Source: Myxococcales bacterium (GTDB lineage: Bacteria > Myxococcota_A > Bradymonadia > UBA7976 > UBA1532). From it: DNA of 64,000 bases. The notes beneath the pieces were generated by a model that ran no database searches, was not told the origin of the DNA, and worked only from the letters and a program-made list of their open reading frames with translations. The position numbers were made by a program, and so were the translations under genes. This document shows positions 1-8,211 of the stretch, one piece after another. Position 1 is the stretch's first letter; every line of letters begins with the position of its first letter. Location: assembly GCA_020633555.1 (NCBI GenBank), contig JACKDL010000026.1, positions 18,200-82,199 of the forward strand, read 5' to 3'.

Positions 1-1
1 G

Positions 2-811
2 GAGACCAGCCGGGTGGTGCAGGGCGAGCAGGTGGTGGTGCAGCAGCCCGCCGAGTTGCCGCAGCAGTGGGACGGCGCGGCCTTCGGCGGCGGCGGCCCC
101 GGCGGCCCCCCGCCCATGGCGATGTCGGCGCCCAACCTGCGCGCGCAGTCCACCGGGGCGCCGCTGCCGCCGCCCGCGCCGTCGCCGGCGCGCCCGGCCC
201 CCCGCAAGGCGCCGATCTTCGACGCCATGCCCATGGAGGCCGAGGAAGCGCCGGTGCGCCGCGAGGCCGCCCAGGCGAAGGGGCGCGCCGCGCCCGCCCG
301 CAAGCGGGGGGGGCTGATGGACGCGGTGGGAGGCCTGTTCCGGGCCAAGGCCGAGGCGCCCCCGGCAGCCCCCATGGACATGGACGAGGACGACGGCATG
401 GATAAGGAGGGCTACGCCGAGTTCACCGCCAGCGCTGCCGAGCTGGACGACCTCGTGCCCCTGGCCGAGGCGCCCGAGCCGGCGCCGGCCGCCCCCTCGT
501 CGCCCGCCGATCCGGCCGCCGAGCTGGCCCGCCGGCAGGGCGCCGACGGCAGCTTCGGGGGCAACGTGGCGCGCACCGCCGCCGCCCTGGTGCTGCTGGT
601 GAAGCTGGGCCACACCCGGCGCAAGGGCCTGCGGCGGCGGGCGGTCTTGAAGGCCGCGCGCTGGCTCGAGGGGCAGGGCAGCCCGCTGGCGGCACAGGCG
701 CTGGCCATCCTGGCGGCTGCCGAGGCCGGCCAGGCCTGGCCGGCGGGCGACCTGAGCGCCCTGACGGCGGCGGCTCCCGAGGGGGCCTGGCTGGCGAGCC
801 GCCTGGGCTGA
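2..811 (+). CDS. C-terminal part of a VIT/VWA-type protein (5' end outside window)
   Basis: The frame is open from the left edge of the window, so the true start lies outside; 269 residues are visible. The first two thirds are Pro/Ala/Gly-rich low-complexity sequence with an acidic patch (MDMDEDDGMDKE). The last 100 residues form a compact, mostly helical module that starts at QGADGSFGGN and continues through ARTAAALVLLVKLGHT. I know this arrangement from the C-termini of bacterial proteins with VIT and von Willebrand factor A domains (inter-alpha-trypsin-inhibitor-like), which are thought to be surface or periplasmic. The VIT and VWA domains themselves are not in the window, so the family call rests on the tail alone. 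Confidence 0.55.
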   Translation, partial: ETSRVVQGEQVVVQQPAELPQQWDGAAFGGGGPGGPPPMAMSAPNLRAQSTGAPLPPPAPSPARPAPRKAPIFDAMPMEAEEAPVRREAAQAKGRAAPARKRGGLMDAVGGLFRAKAEAPPAAPMDMDEDDGMDKEGYAEFTASAAELDDLVPLAEAPEPAPAAPSSPADPAAELARRQGADGSFGGNVARTAAALVLLVKLGHTRRKGLRRRAVLKAARWLEGQGSPLAAQALAILAAAEAGQAWPAGDLSALTAAAPEGAWLASRLG

Positions 812-905
812 GCCTGCCGCCTGGGTTGAGCCGACCCTGGGGTCAGGTGGTACATCGGGCCGCCCGAATACGGGCCCCGCGTGCCACCCTGATCCTGGAG
901 GACCC

Positions 906-1550
906 ATGTTCCGTCGCGCGCTCCTCACCCTGGCCCTGCTGGGCCTGTCCGCCCCCGCCCTGGCCTGCCCCGGCGGCGGCGACTGCGACTGCGGCCAGAA
1001 GGGCGGCCCTGCCGCCGACAAGGGCCCCGAGATGGGCCGGGGCCGCGGCCCTGGCGGCGGCGGGCACGGCCGGCTGATGCACCACACCAACCCCCTGCCC
1101 AACTTCATGCGGGTGGTGGTGCACCAGGGCGCCGAGCTGAAGCTCACCGACGCCCAGAACAAGGCCTTCGCCGAGTGGCGGGCCACGGCGCACCAGCGGT
1201 CGATGGATCTGGCCCAGGGCATCGTGCTGGCCGAGCAGAAGCTGGCCGAGGCCGCCCGCGCCGGCGACGACACCCAGGCCCTGGCCCTGCGCTACGAGGA
1301 GATCGCCAAGAAGCGTCGCGAGCTCTTCGACCTGAAGGCCGAGTGCCGCGCTCTGCTGAAGCGGGAGCTGAGCGCCGAGCAGTGGGCCACCCTGGTCAAG
1401 CTGGAGGGCGAGATGCCCGGGCCCGGCAAGGGCCCGATGGGCAAGGGCCCGATGGGCCAGGGCCAGATGGGTCAGGGGCCCGGCCCGAACGGCGGCAAGC
1501 CCTGCGCCGGCAAGGCGAAGGGCGACAAGCCCTGCGACTGCGACAAGTAG
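906..1550 (+). CDS. Spy/CpxP-like periplasmic protein with Cys-rich tail
   Basis: A 214-aa exported protein with a classical signal peptide (cleavage likely after SAPALA, just before a Cys). The mature start contains CPGGGDCDCGQ. The core, residues about 60-165, is a helical hairpin with LKLTDAQNKAF and LSAEQWATL, the LTxxQ-type motifs of the Spy/CpxP/zinc-resistance family of periplasmic chaperones and metal-stress proteins. The tail carries GPMGKGPMGQGQMGQGP repeats and ends in KPCDCDK. The Cys clusters at both ends and the Met-rich repeats could bind metal, but that is inference. A good ribosome site (tggagg) precedes ATG 906. It stands alone, convergent with the patatin gene. Confidence 0.7.
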   Translation: MFRRALLTLALLGLSAPALACPGGGDCDCGQKGGPAADKGPEMGRGRGPGGGGHGRLMHHTNPLPNFMRVVVHQGAELKLTDAQNKAFAEWRATAHQRSMDLAQGIVLAEQKLAEAARAGDDTQALALRYEEIAKKRRELFDLKAECRALLKRELSAEQWATLVKLEGEMPGPGKGPMGKGPMGQGQMGQGPGPNGGKPCAGKAKGDKPCDCDK

Positions 1551-1574
1551 CCGCCCGCCTGCCCACCGCCTCGC

Positions 1575-2447
1575 TCACCCCCCGCAGGTGGCCAGCAGAC
1601 ACTGCTCGGCCTGCCAGGCGGGGGGCAGCTCGCCCTCATCCAGCCCACCCTTCGCCAGCCAGTCTTCGGCCAGCGCCCGCGACTGATCGATGAGCAGCCC
1701 GCTCTGGCTGAAGTTGCTGGGCAGCACCGGCAGCGGGCACAGCGGCGGGATCACCCGGATGTCCACCCGATCGCGCAGCATGCGCACGTCGTTGATGAGC
1801 TGCCGTCCGATGAGCAGGTTCAGCGACTGCAGCGCGACGCCCAGGGCGGGCAGGGGCGTGCGCCGGCTGCGGCGGCACGTGAGGCTGGTGGTGAGCACGA
1901 TCACCCGGTCGCAGCCCTCGCGGGCGGCCACGGCCAGCGGGCTGTTGTTCACCACGCCGCCATCCACCGCCACCTCGGGGCCCACGTTCACCGGCGGGAA
2001 GATGCCCGGGATGGCGGCGCTGGCGGCGATGCGCTCGGCGGCGGGGCCGTCGCCGAACACCAGCTCGCGCCCGCTCTCGAGCCCCGTGGCCACCACCCGC
2101 AGGGGGACCCGGGCGTGCTCCAGGCGCTCGATGGGCAGGTGATCGGCGATGAGCGCCCGCAGGCCCCGGTCGTCGATCAGGTGATCGTCGAGCCCGGTGG
2201 CCGCGCGCATGGCCTGCCACAGGTTGATGGGGAACACGTCGCGGGTGCGCAGGCGCCGCCAGATGCGGTCCAGGCGGGTCACCCCCTCGACGGTGGGATC
2301 CGCCGCGAAGTAGGCGCCGTTCAGCGCGCCCACCGAGGTACCCACCACCAGATCGGGGCGCACGCCGGCGCCCACGAGCGCCTGCAACATGCCCACGTGC
2401 ACGGCGCCCAGGCTGCCGCCGCCAGAGAGGACGAATCCGGTCTTCAT
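1575..2447 (-). CDS. Patatin-like phospholipase
   Basis: A 290-aa protein of the bacterial RssA/patatin type, predicted to hydrolyse acyl esters of lipids with a Ser-Asp dyad. The oxyanion loop LSGGGSLGAVHVG is at residues 7-19. The nucleophile elbow GTSVG places the serine at residue 38, and the catalytic aspartate is in VAVDGG (residue 163). I chose ATG 2447 because the conserved family N-terminus (MKTGFVLSGGG) begins there; the frame continues upstream but that extension is low-complexity. No signal peptide is visible, so it is probably cytoplasmic or membrane-associated. It is divergent from the peptidase gene at 2603. Confidence 0.85.
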   Translation of the reverse strand: MKTGFVLSGGGSLGAVHVGMLQALVGAGVRPDLVVGTSVGALNGAYFAADPTVEGVTRLDRIWRRLRTRDVFPINLWQAMRAATGLDDHLIDDRGLRALIADHLPIERLEHARVPLRVVATGLESGRELVFGDGPAAERIAASAAIPGIFPPVNVGPEVAVDGGVVNNSPLAVAAREGCDRVIVLTTSLTCRRSRRTPLPALGVALQSLNLLIGRQLINDVRMLRDRVDIRVIPPLCPLPVLPSNFSQSGLLIDQSRALAEDWLAKGGLDEGELPPAWQAEQCLLATCGG

Positions 2448-2602
2448 GGCGCGCACGGTAGGGGGCCGCGGCCAAGGCCCACAAGGCGCTGATGGGCAAA
2501 AGTGGCGCGGCCGGCCGGGCGCAGCGGCCGCCGGGTGTGACAAGCGCGCCCGCGCATGGCACGGTCGGTGGGTACGGCCTGGGATGGCCGGCGGGGGAAT
2601 TG

Positions 2603-4348
2603 ATGAACCGGAGATTGGTGAGGTGGTCGGGGGCCACGGTGGCGGCGATGTGTCTGGCCCTGGCGGGCGGCTGCGACGACGGGGACGAGCCCGCGGCCGA
2701 GGGCGCAGACGCCGCCGCCGGTGACATGGCGGGCGGCGACATGGCCGGCGCCGACATGGGCCCGGTCATCGGCCCCTGCGGCGACAGCCCGGAGAGCGTC
2801 CGCGACTGCGTGGACGTGGCCGCCTATGGCGCGGCGCTGGACTTCGTGGCCCAGCCGCGGCCGCCGGGCTCGGCCCACTGGCAGGCCGTGCAGGACCGCT
2901 GCGCCGACGCCTTCGAGGCCGCGGGCTTCGCCGTGGAGCGCCACGCCTACGGCAGCGGGGTGAACGTCATCGGGGTGAAGCCCGGCGTGACCACCCCCCA
3001 GGAGCGGATCGTGGTGTCGGCCCACTACGACCACCTGGGGGAGTGCGCCGGCGCCGACGACAACGGCACCGGCGTGGCCGGGGTCATCGAGGCGGCCCGC
3101 GTGCTGGGCCAGGTGGCCTTCGAGCGCACGGTGGTGGTGGCCTGCTGGGACGAGGAGGAGTTCGGCAAGTACGGCTCGCAGAGCTACGTGGCCCGGGCGA
3201 AGGCGGCGGGCGATCAGATCACCGCCAGCTACGTCTTCGAGATGCTGGGCTACCGGGACGCGGCGCCGAACACCCAGCTCTTGCCGCAGAACTTCGAGCT
3301 GCTGTTCCCCGAGCCGGCGGCGGCGCTGGCGGCCCGCAACAACGCGGGGGACTTCATGGCGGTGATCACCCACGAGGGCAGCGCCCCGTCCAACGCCGCC
3401 TTCCTGGCCCAGGCCGAGGCGGTGGGCCTGCCCACGCTGCCCATCGTCATCCCCGAGAACCTGCGGCTGGACGGCAGCCTGAGCCAGCTCCGCCGCTCGG
3501 ATCACGAGGCGTTCTGGGAGAACGACTACCCGGCGATGATGCTCACGGACACCGCCAACTACCGCAACCCGGGCTACCACTGCTCGCGGGGCCAGGACGA
3601 CATCGCCTCGGTGGACGTGGACTTCGCGATCCTGACGGTGCAGGCCGCGGTGGGCGCCGTGGCCGAGCTGGCGGGCATCGACACCAGCGGCCGGGCGGCC
3701 GCGCCCCTGACGCCGCCGCCCACCACCCCGCTGACCGCGGAGTGCGACCCCATCGCCCAGGACTGCCCCGACGGCGCCCGTTGCACCCTGGTGTCCACCG
3801 GCGGCTGGCACGAGACGTGTGTCGCGCCGGCGGCCGAAGGCGCAGGCACGGGCGAGCCCTGCGTCCGCGACGGTGAGGGCGGCGACTCCTGCGCGCCCGG
3901 CCACCTGTGCGCCCTGTGGGGCTTGCCCCGCAGCGATCCCCAACAGCGCACCTGCCGGCTGCTGTGCCGCGTCGACGGCGACTGCCCGGCGGACGAGAAC
4001 TGCATCCGGCTGGGAGGGGTGACCGACACGGGCGCCTGCGCCCGCCGGTGCAACCCGCTGGAGGACGACTGCCCCGAGCGGACTCGCTGCGTGCACCTGC
4101 GCAACGCGGAACACGGCCGCAACGCCACCTACTGCCTGCCCGCCGAAGGCGCAGGCCCGGGCGAGCCGTGCCCGAACGGCAACTGCACCTCGGGCCTGTG
4201 CCTTGCGGCCTCGGGCACGGCGGAGTCGGTGTGCTCGCCCTACTGCCGCGTGGGCGAGGGCGGCTGCGCCGAGGGCCTGGCGTGCTACCCGGTGGTCCCC
4301 CAGGCCGGCCTGCCCGAGGGCACCGGCCAGTGCCTGCAGGCGCGCTGA
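2603..4348 (+). CDS. M28-family metallopeptidase lipoprotein with Cys-rich C-terminal domain
   Basis: A 581-aa lipoprotein. The signal peptide ends in a lipobox (ALAGGC) followed by DDGDEP and an ADM-type linker. The M28 (aminopeptidase Y/PSMA-like) zinc centre is visible as SAHYDHLG (about residues 139-146), GADDNGTG (151-158) and WDEEEFG (182-188), and the domain ends near MLTDTANYRNPGYH. A separate domain of about 200 residues follows, with many evenly spaced cysteines (CDPIAQDC, CRVDGDCPADENC, CNPLEDDCPERTRC), resembling small disulfide-bonded modules of secreted myxobacterial proteins. The peptidase probably trims peptides at the cell envelope. The Cys-rich tail may anchor or bind substrate (inference). 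The start is set by the signal peptide. Confidence 0.85.
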   Translation: MNRRLVRWSGATVAAMCLALAGGCDDGDEPAAEGADAAAGDMAGGDMAGADMGPVIGPCGDSPESVRDCVDVAAYGAALDFVAQPRPPGSAHWQAVQDRCADAFEAAGFAVERHAYGSGVNVIGVKPGVTTPQERIVVSAHYDHLGECAGADDNGTGVAGVIEAARVLGQVAFERTVVVACWDEEEFGKYGSQSYVARAKAAGDQITASYVFEMLGYRDAAPNTQLLPQNFELLFPEPAAALAARNNAGDFMAVITHEGSAPSNAAFLAQAEAVGLPTLPIVIPENLRLDGSLSQLRRSDHEAFWENDYPAMMLTDTANYRNPGYHCSRGQDDIASVDVDFAILTVQAAVGAVAELAGIDTSGRAAAPLTPPPTTPLTAECDPIAQDCPDGARCTLVSTGGWHETCVAPAAEGAGTGEPCVRDGEGGDSCAPGHLCALWGLPRSDPQQRTCRLLCRVDGDCPADENCIRLGGVTDTGACARRCNPLEDDCPERTRCVHLRNAEHGRNATYCLPAEGAGPGEPCPNGNCTSGLCLAASGTAESVCSPYCRVGEGGCAEGLACYPVVPQAGLPEGTGQCLQAR

Positions 4349-4426
4349 CCGGGCCCCTGGGGGTGCGGTAACCTGTGGCACGGGCCCGGCGTTTCACCGG
4401 GGCCCGCCACCGCCCGAGGCCGCGCC

Positions 4427-5677
4427 ATGACCGTCTCCATCGACACCCCGCCCGCCGCCGCGCCGCTGCCAGTGGGCGCGCCCATCCCCGCGGAAGTGTT
4501 GGACAAGTGGCAGCGCGCGGTGGACCTGCTCACCGGCCTGATGGGCGTGCCCAGCGGGTATGTCATGCGGCTGCACCCCGACAAGCTCGAGGTCTGCGTC
4601 TCGTGTGGCGACACCCCCAAGCGGGGCTTCAAGGTGAAGCTCGAGCCCACTCGGTTCTGCAAGAAGGTGTTGGAGCTCGAGGCCCCCCTGGAGGTGGTGG
4701 ACAGCCTGGCGGATCCCGAGTGGGCAGACCGCCCCGAGGGCATGGCGCGCAGCTACCTGGGCATGCCCATCCACAGCCCCTGCGGCGCCCTGTTCGGCAC
4801 CCTGTGCGTGGCCAGCGACGAGGCCCGGGCGTACGGCGCGAAGTTCGCCGAGCTGCTGGCCCAGTTCCGCGACTTCATCGAGCAGGACCTGAAGGTGATG
4901 GCCGAGGCCGAGGCCCGGCGGAAGATGGAGCGCGAGCAGCTCGACCGGCTGGCCGAGATCGACAAGCTGCGCCGCGAGCTGATGGCCAACGTCAGCCACG
5001 ATCTGCGCACCCCGCTGGCGTCGCTGAAGGGCTACCTGGAGACGCTGCTGCTGATGGACGCGGAGCTGACCCCCGAGGCCCGCCGGCGCTACCTGACCAT
5101 CGCCGAGAAGAACTGCGACCGGCTCACCCGGCTGGTGGAGGACCTTTTCGACGTGGCCTGCCTGGACGCCGGCGCGGTCAAGCCGCGGCTCGAGCAGTTC
5201 CGCCTGTGCGAGCTGGTGCACGACGTGCGGCAGAAGCTGGCGCTGAAGGCCGAGGGCGCGGGCGTGACCCTGAGCGCCGAGACCCCGCCGGGGCTGCCCT
5301 GCGTGACCGGCGACATCGCGTGGCTGGAGCGGGCGCTGATCAACCTGACCGACAACGCCCTGCGCCACACCGCCGTGGGCGGCGCCGTGACCCTGAGCGT
5401 GGACCCCCCCGAGGCGGGCTGGGTGACCCTGCGGGTGGCCGACACGGGCGTGGGCATCGCCCCCGAGATCCTGCCGCACATCTTCGACCGCTACTACCGC
5501 AGCAAGGACATGCCCGGCGGCGGCAAGCCCGGCTCGGCGGGGCTGGGGCTGCCCATCTCGAAGCGCGTGGTGGAGCTGCACGGCGGCCGCGTGCGCGTGG
5601 ACAGCGCGCCGGGCGAGGGCACCACCTTCGAGATCGACCTGCCCGTGGACGGCCCGGTGGAGGGCGTGGCGGTCTGA
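4427..5677 (+). CDS. Sensor histidine kinase with GAF domain
   Basis: A 416-aa cytoplasmic kinase without membrane segments. Residues about 20-155 form a GAF domain (YLGMPIHSPCGALFGTLCV). A short coiled coil follows, then the HisKA domain with NVSHDLRTPL, where His191 is the predicted phosphorylation site. The HATPase domain follows with the N box (NLTDNALRH), G1 box (DTGVGIAP), F box (FDRYY) and G2 box (GLGLPISKRVVELHGG). No receiver or response regulator lies beside it, so it is an orphan kinase within this window. The GAF domain contains two Cys pairs (VCVSC), which could sense redox state or a ligand; this is only a possibility. It lies 147 bases upstream of the vault-like gene on the same strand, but a functional link is unproven. 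Confidence 0.9.
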   Translation: MTVSIDTPPAAAPLPVGAPIPAEVLDKWQRAVDLLTGLMGVPSGYVMRLHPDKLEVCVSCGDTPKRGFKVKLEPTRFCKKVLELEAPLEVVDSLADPEWADRPEGMARSYLGMPIHSPCGALFGTLCVASDEARAYGAKFAELLAQFRDFIEQDLKVMAEAEARRKMEREQLDRLAEIDKLRRELMANVSHDLRTPLASLKGYLETLLLMDAELTPEARRRYLTIAEKNCDRLTRLVEDLFDVACLDAGAVKPRLEQFRLCELVHDVRQKLALKAEGAGVTLSAETPPGLPCVTGDIAWLERALINLTDNALRHTAVGGAVTLSVDPPEAGWVTLRVADTGVGIAPEILPHIFDRYYRSKDMPGGGKPGSAGLGLPISKRVVELHGGRVRVDSAPGEGTTFEIDLPVDGPVEGVAV

Positions 5678-5775
5678 GCCAGGCCCCTGATCCAGGCTGG
5701 TGCGGTGTGCCGCCCTGGCTGCCCCAACCTGGCGCAGCGTCCCCTCGGCGGGCCGCGGCGTGGGGCGCGCGCGGC

Positions 5776-5791
5776 TGGCACGGCCGCTGCT
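5776..5791 (+). promoter_or_regulatory. Candidate sigma-54 (-24/-12) promoter of the vault-like gene
   Basis: TGGCAC, five bases, then CTGCT. The invariant GG and GC are exactly ten bases apart, as in the sigma-54 consensus TGGCAC-N5-TTGCA/T, with one mismatch in the core. It sits about 35 bases before ATG 5825. A small dyad (GTGCC CC GGCAC, 5794-5805) and a ribosome site (cgggagg) follow. No enhancer-binding protein site was identified. Confidence 0.5.
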
Positions 5792-5824
5792 TTGTGCCCC
5801 GGCACATCGCCGGGAGGCCCCGCC

Positions 5825-8197
5825 ATGACCGAACGCCGTGAGCGCGAGCTGGTGCTCGCCCCCAACGAGTACGCCTACGTCCTCGACACCACCAAGGGCC
5901 ACGTGAACTGCTACGTGGGGCCCAACAAGACCAGCCTGGCCCAGACCGACCAGTCGGTGCGCTTCGACCACGACTCCAAGCGCTTCCGGTCGGTGGATCT
6001 GGACGAGGCCGTGTGCCTGTTCGCCACCGCGCCCGAGAACTGGTACGTGGTGCTCAAGAACCCCGCCCGCGACAACGTGCACCCCAGCCCCGGCGTCGCC
6101 AGCAGCCTGGTGGACCTGCGGGTGGGCCGGAAGGTAGTGGTGCCCGGGCCCTGCGCTTTCCCCCTGTGGCCGGGGCAGATGGCCCGGGTGATCCGCGGCC
6201 ACCGCCTGCGCGCCAACGAATACCTGTATGTGCGCATCTACGACGCCGAGGCCGCCGGCGAGCGCTGGCACGAGGCCCTGGGCCAGCCCACCCCCGAGGC
6301 GCCGCCCCCCTTCACCAGTGGCGAGAAGCGGCTCATCAAGGGCAGCGATGTGCGCTTCTACATGCCCCCCACGGGGGTGGAGGTGGTGCCCGACGCGCAG
6401 GGCCGCTTCGTGCGCGAGGCCATCACCCTGGAGCGCCTGGAGTACGCCATCTTGGAAGGCGAGGACGGCCGCCGGCGGTATGTGCGGGGCGAGGCGGTGG
6501 TGTTCCCCGGCCCCGAGGAGCGGGCGGTGATCCGCGACGGGCGCAACAAGCACCGCGCCATCGAGCTGAGCCGCACCACGGGCCTGCACGTGAAGGTCGT
6601 GGCGCCCTACACCGACGCCGCGGGCGCGGCGCACACCGAGGGCGAGGAGCTGTTCCTCACCGGCGACGGGGTCATCTACTTCCCCCGCGAGGAGCACCAG
6701 ATCATGCGGCAGGGCGGGCGCACCGTGCACCAGGCGGTGGCCGTGCCCCGGGGGCAGGGCCGCTACCTGCTGGAGCGCCACACCGGCGAGGTGCGCCTGG
6801 TGAAGGGCCCCGCCATGCTGCTGCCCGATCCCCGCGAGCAGGTGATGGTGCGTCGGGTGCTGACGGACCGCGCCTGCCGGCTGCTGTACCCCGGCAACGG
6901 CGACGCCCTGGCCCACAACCGGGCGCTGCGCGCTGGCCAGGCGCCGCGCCCACAGGCCCCGCCCGCCGAGCCCGCGGGCGGCGGCTGGGTGGGCCCCCGC
7001 GCCATCACCCTGGACAGCCGCTTCGATGGCGCCGTGCGGGTGGAGGTGTGGGCCGGCTACGCGGTGCAGGTGGTGGACGAGGCGGGGGGCCGGCGGGTGG
7101 TGCAGGGCCCGGCCACCGAACTGTTGGCCTACCACGAGCACCTGCAGCCCCTGCGCCTGTCCACGGGCACGCCGAAGGCCGACGGCGAGCGGCTCGAGAC
7201 GGCATACCTGCAGGTGCGCGGCAACCGGGTGAGCGACAAGATCACGGTCATCACCCGCGACCTGGTGCGCGCCGAGCTCACGGTGGTCTACCGGGTGGAC
7301 TTCACCGGCGATGATCCCAACGCGTGGTTCGCCGTCGAGGACTACGTGAAGCTGCTGTGCGACCACACCCGCTCGCGCCTGAAGGCCCGCGCCCGCGGCC
7401 TGGCCATCCGCGATCTGCAGGCCGACGTCACCCCGCTGGTGCGCGACCTGCTGCTGGGCGAGCGGCCGGGCACCGGCCAGCCCCGGCCGGGTCTGCGCTT
7501 CGACGAGAACGCGCTGCGCATCTACGACGTCGAGGTGCTGGCTTTCGAGATCACCGACGGCGCCGTGCGCGACCTGTTGGCGCAGGCCCAGCAGACGGCC
7601 GTGGCGGGGGCGGTGACGGTGGCCGAGCGCAGCGAAGGGCTGGCCCATGCCCTGAAGCTGGCCGAGGTGGACCGGGCGCTGGCGCAGGCCCAGGCCGAGA
7701 CGGCGCAGGTGAAGCAGGCCCTGGCGGCGCAGCAGGCCGCGGAGGCCGACCGGGTGCGGGCCGAGGCGCTGGCCCGCGCCGCCGAGCTGCGGGCGGCCGA
7801 AGACGCGGCGGCCCTGGCGCAGGCGGAGCGCGCCGCGGCCATCGAGGCGCAGCGGCTGGCCGCCCGGGCCGCTCGGGCCGAGCAGGAGCTGGCCACCCAG
7901 CGGGCGCAGCAGGCCCTGGCGAACGAGGGGCTGGCGGCGCAGGTGAGCGCGGCCACCGAGGCCGCCCGGGCCTTCCAGCCCCACCTGGTGCAGGCCCTGA
8001 ACCGGCTGGGCGACGAGCAGCTCCTGGCGGCGTTGGCCGAGAACTTCGGCGAGCTGGCCGCCGTCGAGGGGCGCGGGCTGCTGACCACCGCCCGCAAGTT
8101 CCTGGACTTCGTGCCCGCCAGCCTCATGCCCCGGTTGGCGGACGCCACCCAGCGCCCGGAGGGGGACCCCCCGGGGGGCGCGGACGTCCCGGCCTGA
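5825..8197 (+). CDS. Major vault protein (MVP) homologue
   Basis: A 790-aa protein that follows animal MVP nearly end to end. The N-terminal half holds MVP-type beta repeats: NEYAYVLD (14-21) followed by YVGPNKTSLAQTDQSV, FPLWPGQ (112-118), NEYLYVRIYD (131-140), GEVRLVKGP (321-329), and VQVVDEAGGRRVVQGP (414-429) followed by LSTGTPK. Residues about 455-585 match the SPFH-like shoulder domain (DKITVITRDLVRAELTVVYR; then FDENALRIYDVEVLAFEI). Residues 585-715 are an Ala/Glu/Arg-rich coiled coil matching the cap helix, and a short cap-ring tail follows. Animal MVP (about 860-890 aa) assembles into the hollow vault particle; assembly here is inference. There is no signal peptide or membrane segment, so it is cytoplasmic. 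ATG 5825 has a ribosome site (cgggagg). Confidence 0.87.
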   Translation: MTERRERELVLAPNEYAYVLDTTKGHVNCYVGPNKTSLAQTDQSVRFDHDSKRFRSVDLDEAVCLFATAPENWYVVLKNPARDNVHPSPGVASSLVDLRVGRKVVVPGPCAFPLWPGQMARVIRGHRLRANEYLYVRIYDAEAAGERWHEALGQPTPEAPPPFTSGEKRLIKGSDVRFYMPPTGVEVVPDAQGRFVREAITLERLEYAILEGEDGRRRYVRGEAVVFPGPEERAVIRDGRNKHRAIELSRTTGLHVKVVAPYTDAAGAAHTEGEELFLTGDGVIYFPREEHQIMRQGGRTVHQAVAVPRGQGRYLLERHTGEVRLVKGPAMLLPDPREQVMVRRVLTDRACRLLYPGNGDALAHNRALRAGQAPRPQAPPAEPAGGGWVGPRAITLDSRFDGAVRVEVWAGYAVQVVDEAGGRRVVQGPATELLAYHEHLQPLRLSTGTPKADGERLETAYLQVRGNRVSDKITVITRDLVRAELTVVYRVDFTGDDPNAWFAVEDYVKLLCDHTRSRLKARARGLAIRDLQADVTPLVRDLLLGERPGTGQPRPGLRFDENALRIYDVEVLAFEITDGAVRDLLAQAQQTAVAGAVTVAERSEGLAHALKLAEVDRALAQAQAETAQVKQALAAQQAAEADRVRAEALARAAELRAAEDAAALAQAERAAAIEAQRLAARAARAEQELATQRAQQALANEGLAAQVSAATEAARAFQPHLVQALNRLGDEQLLAALAENFGELAAVEGRGLLTTARKFLDFVPASLMPRLADATQRPEGDPPGGADVPA

Positions 8198-8211
8198 TCA
8201 GGCGAGCGGAC

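Noticed and set aside
4376..4390. TGGCAC-N5-CGGC before the histidine kinase gene as a sigma-54 promoter
   Set aside because: The spacing fits but the -12 box (CGGC) has two mismatches to TTGC; too weak to list.
4394..7984. A nearly 1,200-codon frame on the minus strand across the kinase and vault-like genes
   Set aside because: Both + strand products have clear domain matches; the antisense product is low-complexity.
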